Assembly (NCBI RefSeq): GCF_003952165.1
Contig: NZ_RXFT01000009.1
Coordinates: 1-64,000 of the forward strand
Reading direction: 5' to 3'
Origin: Variovorax guangxiensis
GTDB taxonomy: Bacteria > Pseudomonadota > Gammaproteobacteria > Burkholderiales > Burkholderiaceae_C
Length of the DNA stretch: 64,000 nucleotides
Positions 1-7,852 of the stretch are shown here, piece after piece. The position numbers were made by a program, and so were the translations under genes. Below the pieces are notes generated by a model that worked only from the letters and a program-made list of their open reading frames with translations, was not told where the DNA came from and did not search any database. Each line of letters begins with the position of its first letter. The first letter of the stretch is position 1.

Positions 1-24
1 CCCTCTCCCGCATGCGGGAGAGGG
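1..24. repeat. 24-bp perfect palindrome downstream of the ABC ATPase gene
   Basis: The first 24 bases form a perfect palindrome with CCCTCTCCCGC arms. It lies 27 bp beyond the stop of the minus-strand ABC gene. Near-identical palindromes occur at 3612-3703, so this is a member of a dispersed intergenic repeat and may also act as an mRNA 3' stem-loop. There is no T-run, so I do not call it an intrinsic terminator. Confidence 0.7.
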
Positions 25-51
25 AACAAGTCTGAAGACAGGCGATTGCGC

Positions 52-771
52 TCATGCTTCCATCCCCATGTAGACCCGCCTCACCTCCGGATCGCCCATC
101 ACCGCTCGCGGCGCCCCCTCCGCCAGCTTCTGCCCGAAGTTGATGACGAACAACCGGTCCGCCAGCGACAGCAGCGCATGCACGACATGCTCGATCCAGA
201 TCATCGTCACGCCGCGCGCCTTGATGCGCTTGAGCTCGCCGACCAGCACCGCGGCCTCGGGCTCCGTGAGGCCGCCCGCGATCTCGTCGAGCAGCAGCAG
301 CTTGGGCCGCGTCGCCAGCGCGCGCGCCAGCTCCAGCCGCTTGCGGTCGAGCAGGGTCAGGCCGCCCGCCGGCTTGTTCGCATGCGCCATCAGGCCCGTC
401 TGCTCCAGCACCTCGTGCGCAGTGCCCCAGGCCTCGCGCTCCGTCTGCTGCCCGCCGAAGCAGGCGGCGGTCACGAGGTTCTCGAACACGCTCATGTTGC
501 CGAAGGGCTGCGGCACCTGGTAGCTGCGGCCGATGCCGGCATGGCAGCGCTGGTGCGGCTTCAGCCGCGTCACGTCGCGGCCGGCATATTCCACGCGCCC
601 GGCGTCGACGCGCACGTCGCCCGAGATCAGGTTGAACAGCGTGGTCTTGCCCGCGCCGTTGGGCCCGAGGATGCCCAGCGTCTCGCCCTCGGCCACCGCG
701 AGCGTGATGTCGTCGGTGACCTTGAGCGCGCCGTAGGACTTGCTCACGGCATGCAGTGCCAGCAGCGTCAT
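52..771 (-). CDS. Branched-chain amino acid-type ABC transporter ATP-binding protein (LivG-like)
   Basis: This 239-aa cytoplasmic ATPase belongs to the LivG class of ABC importers. Walker A is GPNGAGKTT near residue 36, the signature region reads LTLLDRKRLELARA, and Walker B is LLLLDEIAGG. The GIGRSYQVPQPF segment after the second helical part is typical of LivG. It starts 13 bp after the stop of the substrate-binding protein gene, so the two are probably co-transcribed. The permease subunits and LivF are not in the window and would lie beyond its left edge. Because the genes follow the hydroquinone dioxygenase operon, the importer may bring in an aromatic acid or related compound rather than an amino acid. 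That substrate is inferred from context only. Confidence 0.9.
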   Translation of the reverse strand: MTLLALHAVSKSYGALKVTDDITLAVAEGETLGILGPNGAGKTTLFNLISGDVRVDAGRVEYAGRDVTRLKPHQRCHAGIGRSYQVPQPFGNMSVFENLVTAACFGGQQTEREAWGTAHEVLEQTGLMAHANKPAGGLTLLDRKRLELARALATRPKLLLLDEIAGGLTEPEAAVLVGELKRIKARGVTMIWIEHVVHALLSLADRLFVINFGQKLAEGAPRAVMGDPEVRRVYMGMEA

Positions 772-784
772 GGCGTTCCCGGGT

Positions 785-2038
785 TCACAGCGGCCGCAGC
801 TTGCCGCCGGTGGGAATGTTCGTCGCCGCCTCGTTGTTCACGATGGTCAGCTCCACCTTGTACTTGCTGCCCTTGCCCCACTGGCCGAGCACCAGCGGCG
901 TCTTGCTGACATTCTTGAACGGCCCCTGCCCGCCCCACTTCACCGGCCCGACCACCGAGTTGATCGCAGTCGATGCCACCGCGTCGCGCACGTCCGAAGC
1001 CTTCAGCGACTTCGCACGGCCCAGCGAATTCGCCGCCACCTCGAAGAGCGCATGCGCGAAGCCGATGGGCTGGGTCCACTGCTTCTTCGTGCCGGCCTCG
1101 TAAGCCTCGGCCAGCGCTTTCGCGCTCTGCTGCGTGAGGCTCGAGGTGAACGGGTGCGAAGGGCTCCACCACACCTCGGTCGAGAGGCCGTCGCCCAGGT
1201 CGCCCAGCGCCTCGATGGCGCCGGGGAACAGCAGCGCCTTGCCCAGCGTGATGACCTTGGGCTTGAAGCCCTGCTGCCGCGCCTGCGTGAGGAAGGTCTT
1301 GGCGTCGGGCGGAATCACCACGCCGGTGACGATCTCCACGCCCTCCTTCTTGAAGGCCGCGATCTGCGCGCTGAAGTCCTGCGTGCCGTTCTGGAAGCGG
1401 CCCGGGTCGGTGAGCGTGAAACCCATCTGCGAGAGCGGCTTGGGAAAGCCCAGCTCCTTGTCGCCCCAGGCGTTGCCGTCGCCGTCGTTCGGGAACAGGC
1501 CGCCCACCTTCTTGTTGGTGGCGAGCGTCTTCCAGCCGTTGGTGAAATTGGCGATGACGTCCTCCAGGCCCCAGAACATGTGGTACGTCCAGTTGAAGCC
1601 TTTCGCCGGGTCGCCCTTGCGGCCGAAGAACCACGGCTGCCACGGCACCACGCTGGAGATGCAGGGCACCTCGTTGAGTTCGCAGGCGTCGCTCACCGGA
1701 TTGGCGGTCTCCGGCGTGCCGGCCGTGAGCACCAGCGCGACCTTGTCCTTCAGGATCAGGTCGTTCGCCACCTCGCCCGCGCGGTTGGGGTTCGACTGGC
1801 TGTCCTTCAGCACGATCTGCACCGCGTACTTCTTTCCGCCGACGCTGATGCCGTCCTTGAACGCCGCCTTCATCTGGTCGATGACCCACTTGTCGGCCTC
1901 GCCGAAGGGCGCGAGCGGCCCGGTCTGCGGCGACACGTAGCCGATCTTCAGCGTGTCGGCCGCGAACACCAGCGGTGCCGCGCCCGATGCCACCAGCGCG
2001 GCCGAGGCCTGCGTGAACTGTCTGCGGTTGAATGCCAT
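785..2038 (-). CDS. ABC transporter substrate-binding protein, LivJ/amidase-type family
   Basis: This 417-aa protein has an N-terminal export signal beginning MAFNRRQFTQ, an RR-x-F arrangement that resembles a Tat signal, and a likely cleavage after VFA-AD. The mature part (KIGYVSPQTGPLAPFGEAD) is the start of a type 1 periplasmic binding fold seen in branched-chain amino acid and aromatic-acid binding proteins. The gene sits 50 bp downstream of the aldehyde dehydrogenase gene and directly before its ATPase. It is therefore probably the extracytoplasmic receptor of the same importer. An aromatic ligand linked to hydroquinone degradation is plausible but is not shown by the sequence. Confidence 0.88.
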   Translation of the reverse strand: MAFNRRQFTQASAALVASGAAPLVFAADTLKIGYVSPQTGPLAPFGEADKWVIDQMKAAFKDGISVGGKKYAVQIVLKDSQSNPNRAGEVANDLILKDKVALVLTAGTPETANPVSDACELNEVPCISSVVPWQPWFFGRKGDPAKGFNWTYHMFWGLEDVIANFTNGWKTLATNKKVGGLFPNDGDGNAWGDKELGFPKPLSQMGFTLTDPGRFQNGTQDFSAQIAAFKKEGVEIVTGVVIPPDAKTFLTQARQQGFKPKVITLGKALLFPGAIEALGDLGDGLSTEVWWSPSHPFTSSLTQQSAKALAEAYEAGTKKQWTQPIGFAHALFEVAANSLGRAKSLKASDVRDAVASTAINSVVGPVKWGGQGPFKNVSKTPLVLGQWGKGSKYKVELTIVNNEAATNIPTGGKLRPL

Positions 2039-2088
2039 GGTTGTCTCCGTTTCTTCTGTCGTTTTCTTCTTGCCGCCGCTTCAGGGGG

Positions 2089-3597
2089 TCAGCGCGCGAA
2101 GTGCGGCGGTATCTGCGCGTCGACGTTCACCCACACGCTCTTGACCTGCGTGTACTCGCGCATCGCGTCGAAGCCCATTTCGCGGCCGTAGCCGCTCTGG
2201 CCGACGCCGCCGAAGGGCGAGCCGGGGTTCACGCGCTTGTAGCTGTTGATCCAGACCATGCCGGCGTGCAGGTCGCGCGCCACCTTGTGGGCGCGCTGCA
2301 GGTCGCGGGTCCACAGGCCGCTGCCCAGGCCGTAGTCGGTGCCGTTGGCGATCTGCATCGCCTCCTCGTCCGACTTGAAAGTGAGCACGGTGACGAAGGG
2401 GCCGAAGACTTCTTCCTGCGCAACGCGGTCCTTGTACGACTTCGCTCGCATCACGGTGGGTTCCACGTAGCAGCCTTTGGCCAAGTCGCCTCCGGGCGAC
2501 CTGCCGCCCGCCAGCAACTCACCGCCTTCGCCCAGCGCCACGTCGACATAGCTCAGCACGCGCTCGCGGTGCTGCGCGCTGGTGAGCGGGCCCATCTCGG
2601 TCGCGTCGTCCAGCGGGTTGCCCAGGCGGATCGACTTCGCGAGCGGAATGAACTGCGCGAGGAATTCGTCGGCGATCTTCTCGTGCAGCATCAGCCGCGA
2701 GCCCGCGATGCAGGCCTGCCCCTGGTTGTGGAAGATGGCCCATGCGCTGCCGTTGACCGCCGCCTGCAGGTTCGCGTCCTCGAAGACGATGTTCGGCCCC
2801 TTGCCGCCGAGCTCCAGCTGCACCTTCTTCAGGTTGCCGGCGCTGGCCTGCACGATGCGCCGGCCGGTGGCTGTGCTGCCCGTGAAGGCGATCTTGGCGA
2901 TCTCCGGATGCTCGGCGATGTACTGGCCCGCCACGCTGCCCAGCCCCGGCAGCATGTTGACCACGCCGGGCGGCAGGCCGGCCTCGGCCATCAGCTCGGC
3001 GATGCGCAGCGAACTCAGCGGCGTGATCTCCGCCGGCTTCATCACGATGCAGTTGCCAGCCGCGAGCGCGGGCGCCATCTTCCAGCTGGTGAACATCAGC
3101 GGGAAGTTCCACGGCACCACCTGGCCGACGATGCCCACGGGCTCGCGCAGCGTGTAGTTGAGGAAGCCCTCTTCCACCGGGATGGTCTCGCCCTGGAACT
3201 TGTCGGCCATGCCACCGAAGTAACGGAAGCACGCCGCGGTGCGCGGCACGTCGAGGCGGCGCGAATCGCGGATCGGGTGGCCGGTGTCCAGCGATTCGAG
3301 GCGCGCGAGCTCCTCGGCATTGGCCTCGATGAGGTCGGCCAGCTTCAGCAGGATGCGGCCGCGATCGGCGGCGGCCATGCGGCTCCACTTCGGAAAGGCA
3401 CGCTTCGCCGCGGCCACGGCCTTGTCGACGTCGGCCTTGCCGGCGAGCGCCACGTCGACGATGGGCGTGTTGTCGTGCGGGTTCAGCGTGGCGAGGGTCT
3501 CGCCGGACTCGGCGTCGACGAAGCGGCCGTCGATGAAGAGCTGGCGGCGGATGGGCGTGCGCAGGCCTGCCGAAGCGGCGATGTCATTGGGGTTCAT
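2089..3597 (-). CDS. NAD(P)-dependent aldehyde dehydrogenase, probable 4-hydroxymuconic semialdehyde dehydrogenase
   Basis: This 502-aa enzyme is a full-length aldehyde dehydrogenase superfamily member. It has the PWNFPL motif, cofactor-binding FTGSTATGR, the catalytic glutamate in LELGGKGPN and the nucleophilic cysteine in NQGQACIAGSR. It lies downstream of two genes matching the small and large subunits of hydroquinone 1,2-dioxygenase. The product of that reaction, 4-hydroxymuconic semialdehyde, is oxidised by an ALDH (HapE/PnpE type) in the known pathway, so this assignment follows from context. The 112-bp gap to the upstream dioxygenase gene is filled with palindromic repeats. Substrate specificity cannot be read from the sequence alone. 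Confidence 0.85.
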   Translation of the reverse strand: MNPNDIAASAGLRTPIRRQLFIDGRFVDAESGETLATLNPHDNTPIVDVALAGKADVDKAVAAAKRAFPKWSRMAAADRGRILLKLADLIEANAEELARLESLDTGHPIRDSRRLDVPRTAACFRYFGGMADKFQGETIPVEEGFLNYTLREPVGIVGQVVPWNFPLMFTSWKMAPALAAGNCIVMKPAEITPLSSLRIAELMAEAGLPPGVVNMLPGLGSVAGQYIAEHPEIAKIAFTGSTATGRRIVQASAGNLKKVQLELGGKGPNIVFEDANLQAAVNGSAWAIFHNQGQACIAGSRLMLHEKIADEFLAQFIPLAKSIRLGNPLDDATEMGPLTSAQHRERVLSYVDVALGEGGELLAGGRSPGGDLAKGCYVEPTVMRAKSYKDRVAQEEVFGPFVTVLTFKSDEEAMQIANGTDYGLGSGLWTRDLQRAHKVARDLHAGMVWINSYKRVNPGSPFGGVGQSGYGREMGFDAMREYTQVKSVWVNVDAQIPPHFAR

Positions 3598-3611
3598 GTC
3601 TTTGCATTCCT

Positions 3612-3703
3612 CCCTCTCCCCTTGTGGAGAGGGTCGGGGTGAGGGGGCGTTCAGGGCGCAGCGGCGACCCTCACCCCAGCCCTCTCCCGCTCGCGGGAGA
3701 GGG
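3612..3703. repeat. Cluster of palindromic CCCTCTCCC-type repeats between operon genes
   Basis: Two hairpins flank each other in the dioxygenase-ALDH gap. One is CCCTCTCC with a short loop (about 3613-3634); the other has 11-bp arms CCCTCTCCCGC and a 2-nt loop (3680-3703). The inner halves, GGGTCGGGGTGAGGG and CCCTCACCCCAGCCC, also pair, so a longer stem can form. The arm sequence matches the palindrome at 1-24. These are probably REP-like elements that may adjust mRNA stability between hqdB and the dehydrogenase gene. Confidence 0.7.
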
Positions 3704-3709
3704 GGCCAT

Positions 3710-4717
3710 TCAGAACTGGACCGGAATCTCGGGCGACTCGCCCTTCTGGATCTCGTAGACCAGGCTGGGCGAGCCGTTCTCCCACACCAGCAGCATCGAG
3801 CGCTTGGGACTGAAGCCCTGGTGGCGGCAGTAGGCGGGCATGGCGGCCATGTCGCCGGCCTTCATGATCACGCGGGCCATGGGCCTGCCGGTGTTCTTGT
3901 CGCCGCAGTCCCAGTGGATCTCGTCGGTCATCTGGAAGAACCACTCGACGCGGTCGTTGCCGTGGATGATCGGCAGGATGTGTTCCTCGGTGGTCGGGCA
4001 CATGTAGCTGTGCTTCACCACCGAGGTGAAGCTCGGGTTCCAGGTGACCTGCGAGCGGCTCAGGAAGCCGAAGAGATTGAAGGCGTGCACCTCGTTCTCG
4101 AAGCCGGGCTCGGGGTGCAGTTCGGGCTGGCCCTGCGGCACGTCGGCAAAAGCGCGGTTGACCGGTGCGCCGCGCTCGTCGCTGCGCAGGTCGAGGTCGC
4201 CCTTCAGGCCCACGCAGCGCTTGGCCAGCTCGCGCGCCCTGGTGATCTTGGCGGTGTTGTTGCCGTTCTTGCGGCCGTAGGGCGAGCCGGTTTCCTGCGG
4301 CGCGGCGAAGGGGTCGAAGCTCTCGTTGGTCCAGTCGTCGAGCATGGCCTCGAAGGTGGCGCGGATCTGCGCGGTCGGGAAGTTCTCCAGCAGGTCGATG
4401 CCCGCTTCCTTCATGGTGCCGTTGAAGCTGCCGGCGTACAGGTCGACCGACTCGTAGTGGTTGACGGTGCCGAACACGTCGTCGAAGTTGACCCAGCCGT
4501 AGAAGAAGCCCCACGCCACGTCGCGCATCAGCGCGCGCAGGTAGCTGCCGGCGTCCATGGTGTGGCTCATGGGTCGGCCGTCGCGGGTCTTCCAGCCGAT
4601 GTGCACGAAATACTCGTCGCGGCGGAAGCTGAAGCTGCCGAGCGAGAAGTCCTTGTAGCCGAGCGTGGCGTCGGGCTGCGACGCGATCACCTTGGCGAGT
4701 TCTGCGGGTGCGTTCAT
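3710..4717 (-). CDS. hqdB: Hydroquinone 1,2-dioxygenase, large subunit
   Basis: This 335-aa protein matches in size and context the roughly 38-kDa large subunit of the two-component, Fe(II)-dependent hydroquinone dioxygenase (HapD/HqdB/PnpD). The enzyme opens hydroquinone to 4-hydroxymuconic semialdehyde. The C-terminal half carries the histidine- and glutamate-containing beta-rich part (IIHGNDRVEWFFQ, DEIHWDCGDK, YCRHQGF) expected of a cupin-like metal site. I chose the ATG at 4717 (MNAPAELAKV). An upstream in-frame extension would run through a dispersed intergenic repeat and has no family-like sequence. The small-subunit gene lies 139 bp upstream, and the matching semialdehyde dehydrogenase follows. 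Assignment is by recognition of the family and pairing, not by search. Confidence 0.82.
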   Translation of the reverse strand: MNAPAELAKVIASQPDATLGYKDFSLGSFSFRRDEYFVHIGWKTRDGRPMSHTMDAGSYLRALMRDVAWGFFYGWVNFDDVFGTVNHYESVDLYAGSFNGTMKEAGIDLLENFPTAQIRATFEAMLDDWTNESFDPFAAPQETGSPYGRKNGNNTAKITRARELAKRCVGLKGDLDLRSDERGAPVNRAFADVPQGQPELHPEPGFENEVHAFNLFGFLSRSQVTWNPSFTSVVKHSYMCPTTEEHILPIIHGNDRVEWFFQMTDEIHWDCGDKNTGRPMARVIMKAGDMAAMPAYCRHQGFSPKRSMLLVWENGSPSLVYEIQKGESPEIPVQF

Positions 4718-4763
4718 GGTGTTTTCCTTGTCTGGTCTGAACAGGTGGCCTGCATCCTTCGTG

Positions 4764-4855
4764 GAACACCGCGGAACCGGCTTTGCCGGGCCGCAGGTGT
4801 TGCCCCCGGTAGGGGGTTGGCGTAGCGACACGAAGTGCGCGAAGCCTGGGGGCGA
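4764..4855 (+). repeat. Dispersed intergenic repeat, about 92 bp, copy A
   Basis: This is the first of three copies of the same element in the window (others at 5536-5627 and, inverted, 23741-23835). Shared parts in order are GGAACCGGCT, GCCGGGCC, CAGG, GCCCCCGG, AGGGGGTTGG and CACGAAGTGC, ending in CCTGGGGG. It includes GC-rich internal hairpins. It lies between hqdA and hqdB and ends only a few bases from the hqdA stop codon. Confidence 0.85.
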
Positions 4856-4856
4856 G

Positions 4857-5381
4857 TCAATGTGCCTGGCAGATGTCGGCCCACTTCTCCACGGAGAGAT
4901 CGCCCTTGCAGCTCTGCAGCACGATCACGCCCGGCTCGCCGGCATTGCGGAACTGGTAGGCGGTGTTCTTCGGCAGCAGCCCCTGGTGGCCGCGCGAGAG
5001 CTTCATCCAGCCCATCTTCTTTCCCCTGGGCTCGCCCTTCACTAGCACGGCGCCGTTCTTGTCCTTGTCGGCCACCGCCTGGCTCTCGTCGAGCTGCACC
5101 AGGTGCACCTCGACGTCGCCGTCCATCACCAGCGCGAACTCGTCGTGCGCGCAGGTGTACCAGGGCGAGGCGCCTTCGGCGCGCAGCGTCTCCAGCACGT
5201 AGATCTGGTTCTGGCCGAACACGACCTTCTCGTACGGCTTGCTGAGGCTCGCGATCTCGAAGCAGTTGGAAAAGGCGTAGTGGCGCACGTCGTCGTCGAT
5301 GGGTTCGACGTGGCCCTTCTCGAAGTGCTTGAGGGATCCGAAGCGGGTCTTGTAGGTGGCGGTGGATTTGGCGGCTGTCAT
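4857..5381 (-). CDS. hqdA: Hydroquinone 1,2-dioxygenase, small subunit
   Basis: The 174-aa product matches the roughly 18-19 kDa small subunit of hydroquinone 1,2-dioxygenase (HapC/HqdA/PnpC). It begins MTAAKSTATYKTRFGSLKHFEKG and contains HYAFSNCFEIAS and DGDVEVHLVQLDE, a cupin-like beta fold. It is the first gene of the minus-strand catabolic operon, before the large subunit and the dehydrogenase. A purine-rich GGAGACAAGCC lies just ahead of the ATG. A perfect 11-3-11 palindrome lies about 70 bp upstream and is a candidate operator. The large and small subunits are both needed for activity in the characterised enzymes. Confidence 0.82.
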   Translation of the reverse strand: MTAAKSTATYKTRFGSLKHFEKGHVEPIDDDVRHYAFSNCFEIASLSKPYEKVVFGQNQIYVLETLRAEGASPWYTCAHDEFALVMDGDVEVHLVQLDESQAVADKDKNGAVLVKGEPRGKKMGWMKLSRGHQGLLPKNTAYQFRNAGEPGVIVLQSCKGDLSVEKWADICQAH

Positions 5382-5451
5382 GGCTTGTCTCCTTGGGTGA
5401 GCGAACTCTAGGAGCCATGCGGCGGCACCGGTAGGGACCAGTTTGGAAGAG

Positions 5452-5476
5452 GATTATTCGGAGCTTCCGAATAATC
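5452..5476 (-). promoter_or_regulatory. Perfect 11-3-11 palindrome upstream of hqdA, candidate LysR operator
   Basis: The arms GATTATTCGGA (5452-5462) and TCCGAATAATC (5466-5476) are perfectly complementary with a 3-nt spacer. The core TTCGGAGCTTCCGAA contains the T-N11-A pattern bound by LysR-type regulators. It lies 71 bp before the hqdA start, and a LysR gene lies just upstream. The site is AT-rich against a GC-rich background and has no T-run, so an operator is more likely than a terminator. Confidence 0.6.
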
Positions 5477-5535
5477 GCTGGGGTTTACCCCGGTTCGGCC
5501 TGCTCACCAAGAGCGAGTCATAGGACTTGTTCGCG

Positions 5536-5627
5536 AGACGCCGCGGAACCGGCTCCGCCGGGCCGCAGGCGTCGCCCCCGGCGAGGGGGTTGGCGCAGCG
5601 ACACGAAGTGCGCGGAGCCTGGGGGAG
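5536..5627 (+). repeat. Dispersed intergenic repeat, about 92 bp, copy B
   Basis: This copy has the same order of blocks as copy A at 4764-4855 and the same orientation: GCGGAACCGGCT, GCCGGGCCGCAGG, GCCCCCGG, AGGGGGTTGGCG, CACGAAGTGCGC, CCTGGGGG. It fills the space between the LysR gene's stop codon and the hqdA promoter region. Two direct copies about 770 bp apart flank hqdA. Confidence 0.85.
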
Positions 5628-5635
5628 TACCTAGG

Positions 5636-6598
5636 TCATCCGCTGGTGCGGCTGAACTCGATGAGCTCCGACGGGATGAGGCCACGCTCGATCAACGTCG
5701 CATCCCACGGAGGAACGCGCGTGAACCGGGTGGCGATGTGCTCGATGAAAAGGCGCAGCTTCAGCGCATTGCGCGAGGTGCCGGCATACACCGCGCTCAG
5801 CGAGAACGACGACAGCTGGTGCTCGGCCAGCACCACGCTGAGTTCGCCGCGCGCGATGGCGTCACCCGCCACCAGCGTGGGCAGGCAGACGATGCCCGCA
5901 TGCTCCAGCGCATATTCGCGCAGCAGGTGCACGCTGTTGGTCAGCAGTGCCGCCGCGAGGTAGATGGTGGTCTGCTCGCCGCCGTGGTGGAAGGTCCAGC
6001 GGTCGCGCGTGGGGTAGCCCGAATAGAGGCCCAGCTTGTGCCGGTGCAGTTCGCGCGGCGTGGCCGGCGTGCCGTGTGCCTTCAGGTACGCCGGCGTGGC
6101 GCACAGCACCCGCCGCACCGGAAAGAGCGGCCTGGCCACCAACTCCTGCGAGGCCGCGGGAAAGATCTGCAGCGCGCAGTCGACACCCGCCTTCACCGGG
6201 TCGGCCACGGCGTCGCTCACGATCAGTTCCAGGTGGATGTCGGGGTAGGTCGACTGGAACTCGCGCAGCAGCGAGGCGAAGCGTCCCAGCACCATGCCGG
6301 TTAGCGCATGCACGCGCAGCGTGCCAGAGGGCGTACCGCGCGCATCGCGCATCTGGTCGACGATGCTGTCGGCGCGGGCCACCAGCTCGGTGCAGTCGCG
6401 CAGGAAGGCCTGGCCCATGTCGCTGAGCCGCACCACGCGCGTGCTGCGATGGAAGAGCGGCGCGCCGAGGAACTCCTCGAGCTGCTTGACCCGCGTGGTG
6501 ACGACCGAATTGGCCACCCGCAGCTGCCTTGCGGCTTCGGCGAAGCTCTGGGTCTGCGCGACACGAACGAAAGTTTCAATGCTTTGGAGGCGGTCCAC
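5636..6598 (-). CDS. LysR family transcriptional regulator
   Basis: This 320-aa protein has a LysR N-terminal winged helix-turn-helix (MDRLQSIETFVRVAQTQSFAEAARQL, then VVTTRVKQLEEFLGAPLFHRS) and a periplasmic-binding-like effector domain from about residue 90. It lies upstream of hqdA in the same orientation, not divergently, separated by 254 bp that contain a perfect palindrome. It may regulate the hydroquinone operon, but the non-divergent arrangement makes this less certain. A 159-bp divergent gap separates its start from the TPR protein gene. The effector is unknown. Confidence 0.9.
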   Translation of the reverse strand: MDRLQSIETFVRVAQTQSFAEAARQLRVANSVVTTRVKQLEEFLGAPLFHRSTRVVRLSDMGQAFLRDCTELVARADSIVDQMRDARGTPSGTLRVHALTGMVLGRFASLLREFQSTYPDIHLELIVSDAVADPVKAGVDCALQIFPAASQELVARPLFPVRRVLCATPAYLKAHGTPATPRELHRHKLGLYSGYPTRDRWTFHHGGEQTTIYLAAALLTNSVHLLREYALEHAGIVCLPTLVAGDAIARGELSVVLAEHQLSSFSLSAVYAGTSRNALKLRLFIEHIATRFTRVPPWDATLIERGLIPSELIEFSRTSG

Positions 6599-6757
6599 GG
6601 CGGCACTGTACTGCGGGGCCGCCCGGCGCGGGGGCTTCGGGCGGCGTTGCGGGCAAGCCTAAAGGCCGCGAAAGCCCCGTCATCCCTGTATCGGGGGGTT
6701 ACCCGCCCCACTTACAATCCCTGCCGCATCACCCACCCCTACGAGGTCTTGTCCGCA

Positions 6758-7852
6758 ATGCCCAAGAGCCCCAGGCCACGCGCCCGTTTCAGCATCTCCC
6801 CCACCGTGCGCGCCCTGCTCCTGGCCGCGGCCACCTGTGGCGCCGCCCTTCCGGCGCTGGCCGCCATCGAGCACGAGGAAGTCGACAAGCTCATGCAGGC
6901 CGGCAAGCTCGACGAGGCCATGGCGAAGGCCGAGGCCTTCCTGAAGGACAAGCCGCGTGATCCGCAGATGCGCTTCCTCAAGGGCGTGATCCAGCTCGAC
7001 ACCGGCAAGCGCAACGAAGCCATCGCCGCCTTCACGCAACTCACGCTCGATGCGCCCGAACTGCCCGAGCCCTACAACAACCTCGCGGTGATCTACGCGA
7101 GCCAGAACCAGTTCGACAAGGCCCGCGCCGCGCTGGAAAGCGCGATCCGCACCAACCCCAGCTACGCCACCGCCCAGGAGAACCTCGGCGACGTGTACGC
7201 CCGGCTCGCGAGCCAGGCCTACAGCAAGGCGCTGCAGCTCGACCAGAACAACACGGCCGTGCAGCCCAAGCTGGCGGTGATCCGCACGCTCTTCACGCCG
7301 ACGCCACCCGGCGCCAAGCCGACCGCGCTGATTGCCGCCGCGCCCGCGCCGGCCCCGGTTGCAAAGGCAGCGCCTGCGCCGGCTCCGGCACCTGTCGCTC
7401 CGCCGCCGCCCGCCAAGGTCGCGGCCGCTCCCGCACCGGTGGCCGCCGCACCCAAGGCACCGGAAGCTGCACCGGCTCCCGCGCCCGCCCCGGCACCGGC
7501 TGCCAGCGCGACCGCCAATGCCGAAGTCGAATCGGCCGTGCGCGCCTGGGCCTCGGCCTGGGCCAGCCAGGACATGGACCGCTACCTTGCGGCCTACGGC
7601 CCCGACTTCACGCCCGCCGGCGGCCAGAGCCGCAAGAACTGGGAAGAAGACCGCCGCGCGCGCATCGTCGGCAAGTCGAGCATCAGCGTGAACATCGAGA
7701 ACCTCGCGATCAAGGTCGACGGCCAGAACGCGACGGCCAGGTTCCGCCAGATCTACCGCGCGGACAACCTCAACGTTTCGAGCCGCAAGACGCTGGAGAT
7801 GCAGCGCTCGGGCAATCAATGGCACATTCGCAAGGAAAGCGTCGGCGGCTAG
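6758..7852 (+). CDS. Exported TPR-repeat protein with C-terminal NTF2-like domain
   Basis: The 364-aa product starts at ATG 6758. It has a basic N-terminus and a hydrophobic signal segment (VRALLLAAATCGAALPALA). Residues about 35-170 hold tetratricopeptide repeats (e.g. PEPYNNLAVIYASQNQFDKARAA is TPR-like). A long Ala-Pro linker follows at about residues 190-250. The last 110 residues (AVRAWASAWASQDMDRYLAAYG...) look like an NTF2/SnoaL-like Cds6-type domain. The next gene, an L,D-transpeptidase, starts on its stop codon and ends with a similar domain. I infer a periplasmic partner or regulator of the transpeptidase; no precise function is known to me. Confidence 0.85.
   Translation: MPKSPRPRARFSISPTVRALLLAAATCGAALPALAAIEHEEVDKLMQAGKLDEAMAKAEAFLKDKPRDPQMRFLKGVIQLDTGKRNEAIAAFTQLTLDAPELPEPYNNLAVIYASQNQFDKARAALESAIRTNPSYATAQENLGDVYARLASQAYSKALQLDQNNTAVQPKLAVIRTLFTPTPPGAKPTALIAAAPAPAPVAKAAPAPAPAPVAPPPPAKVAAAPAPVAAAPKAPEAAPAPAPAPAPAASATANAEVESAVRAWASAWASQDMDRYLAAYGPDFTPAGGQSRKNWEEDRRARIVGKSSISVNIENLAIKVDGQNATARFRQIYRADNLNVSSRKTLEMQRSGNQWHIRKESVGG

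Noticed and set aside
6700..6712. A single GTTAC motif ahead of the TPR/L,D-transpeptidase pair as part of the sigma-54 regulon
   Set aside because: Only one copy and no -24/-12 element seen nearby.
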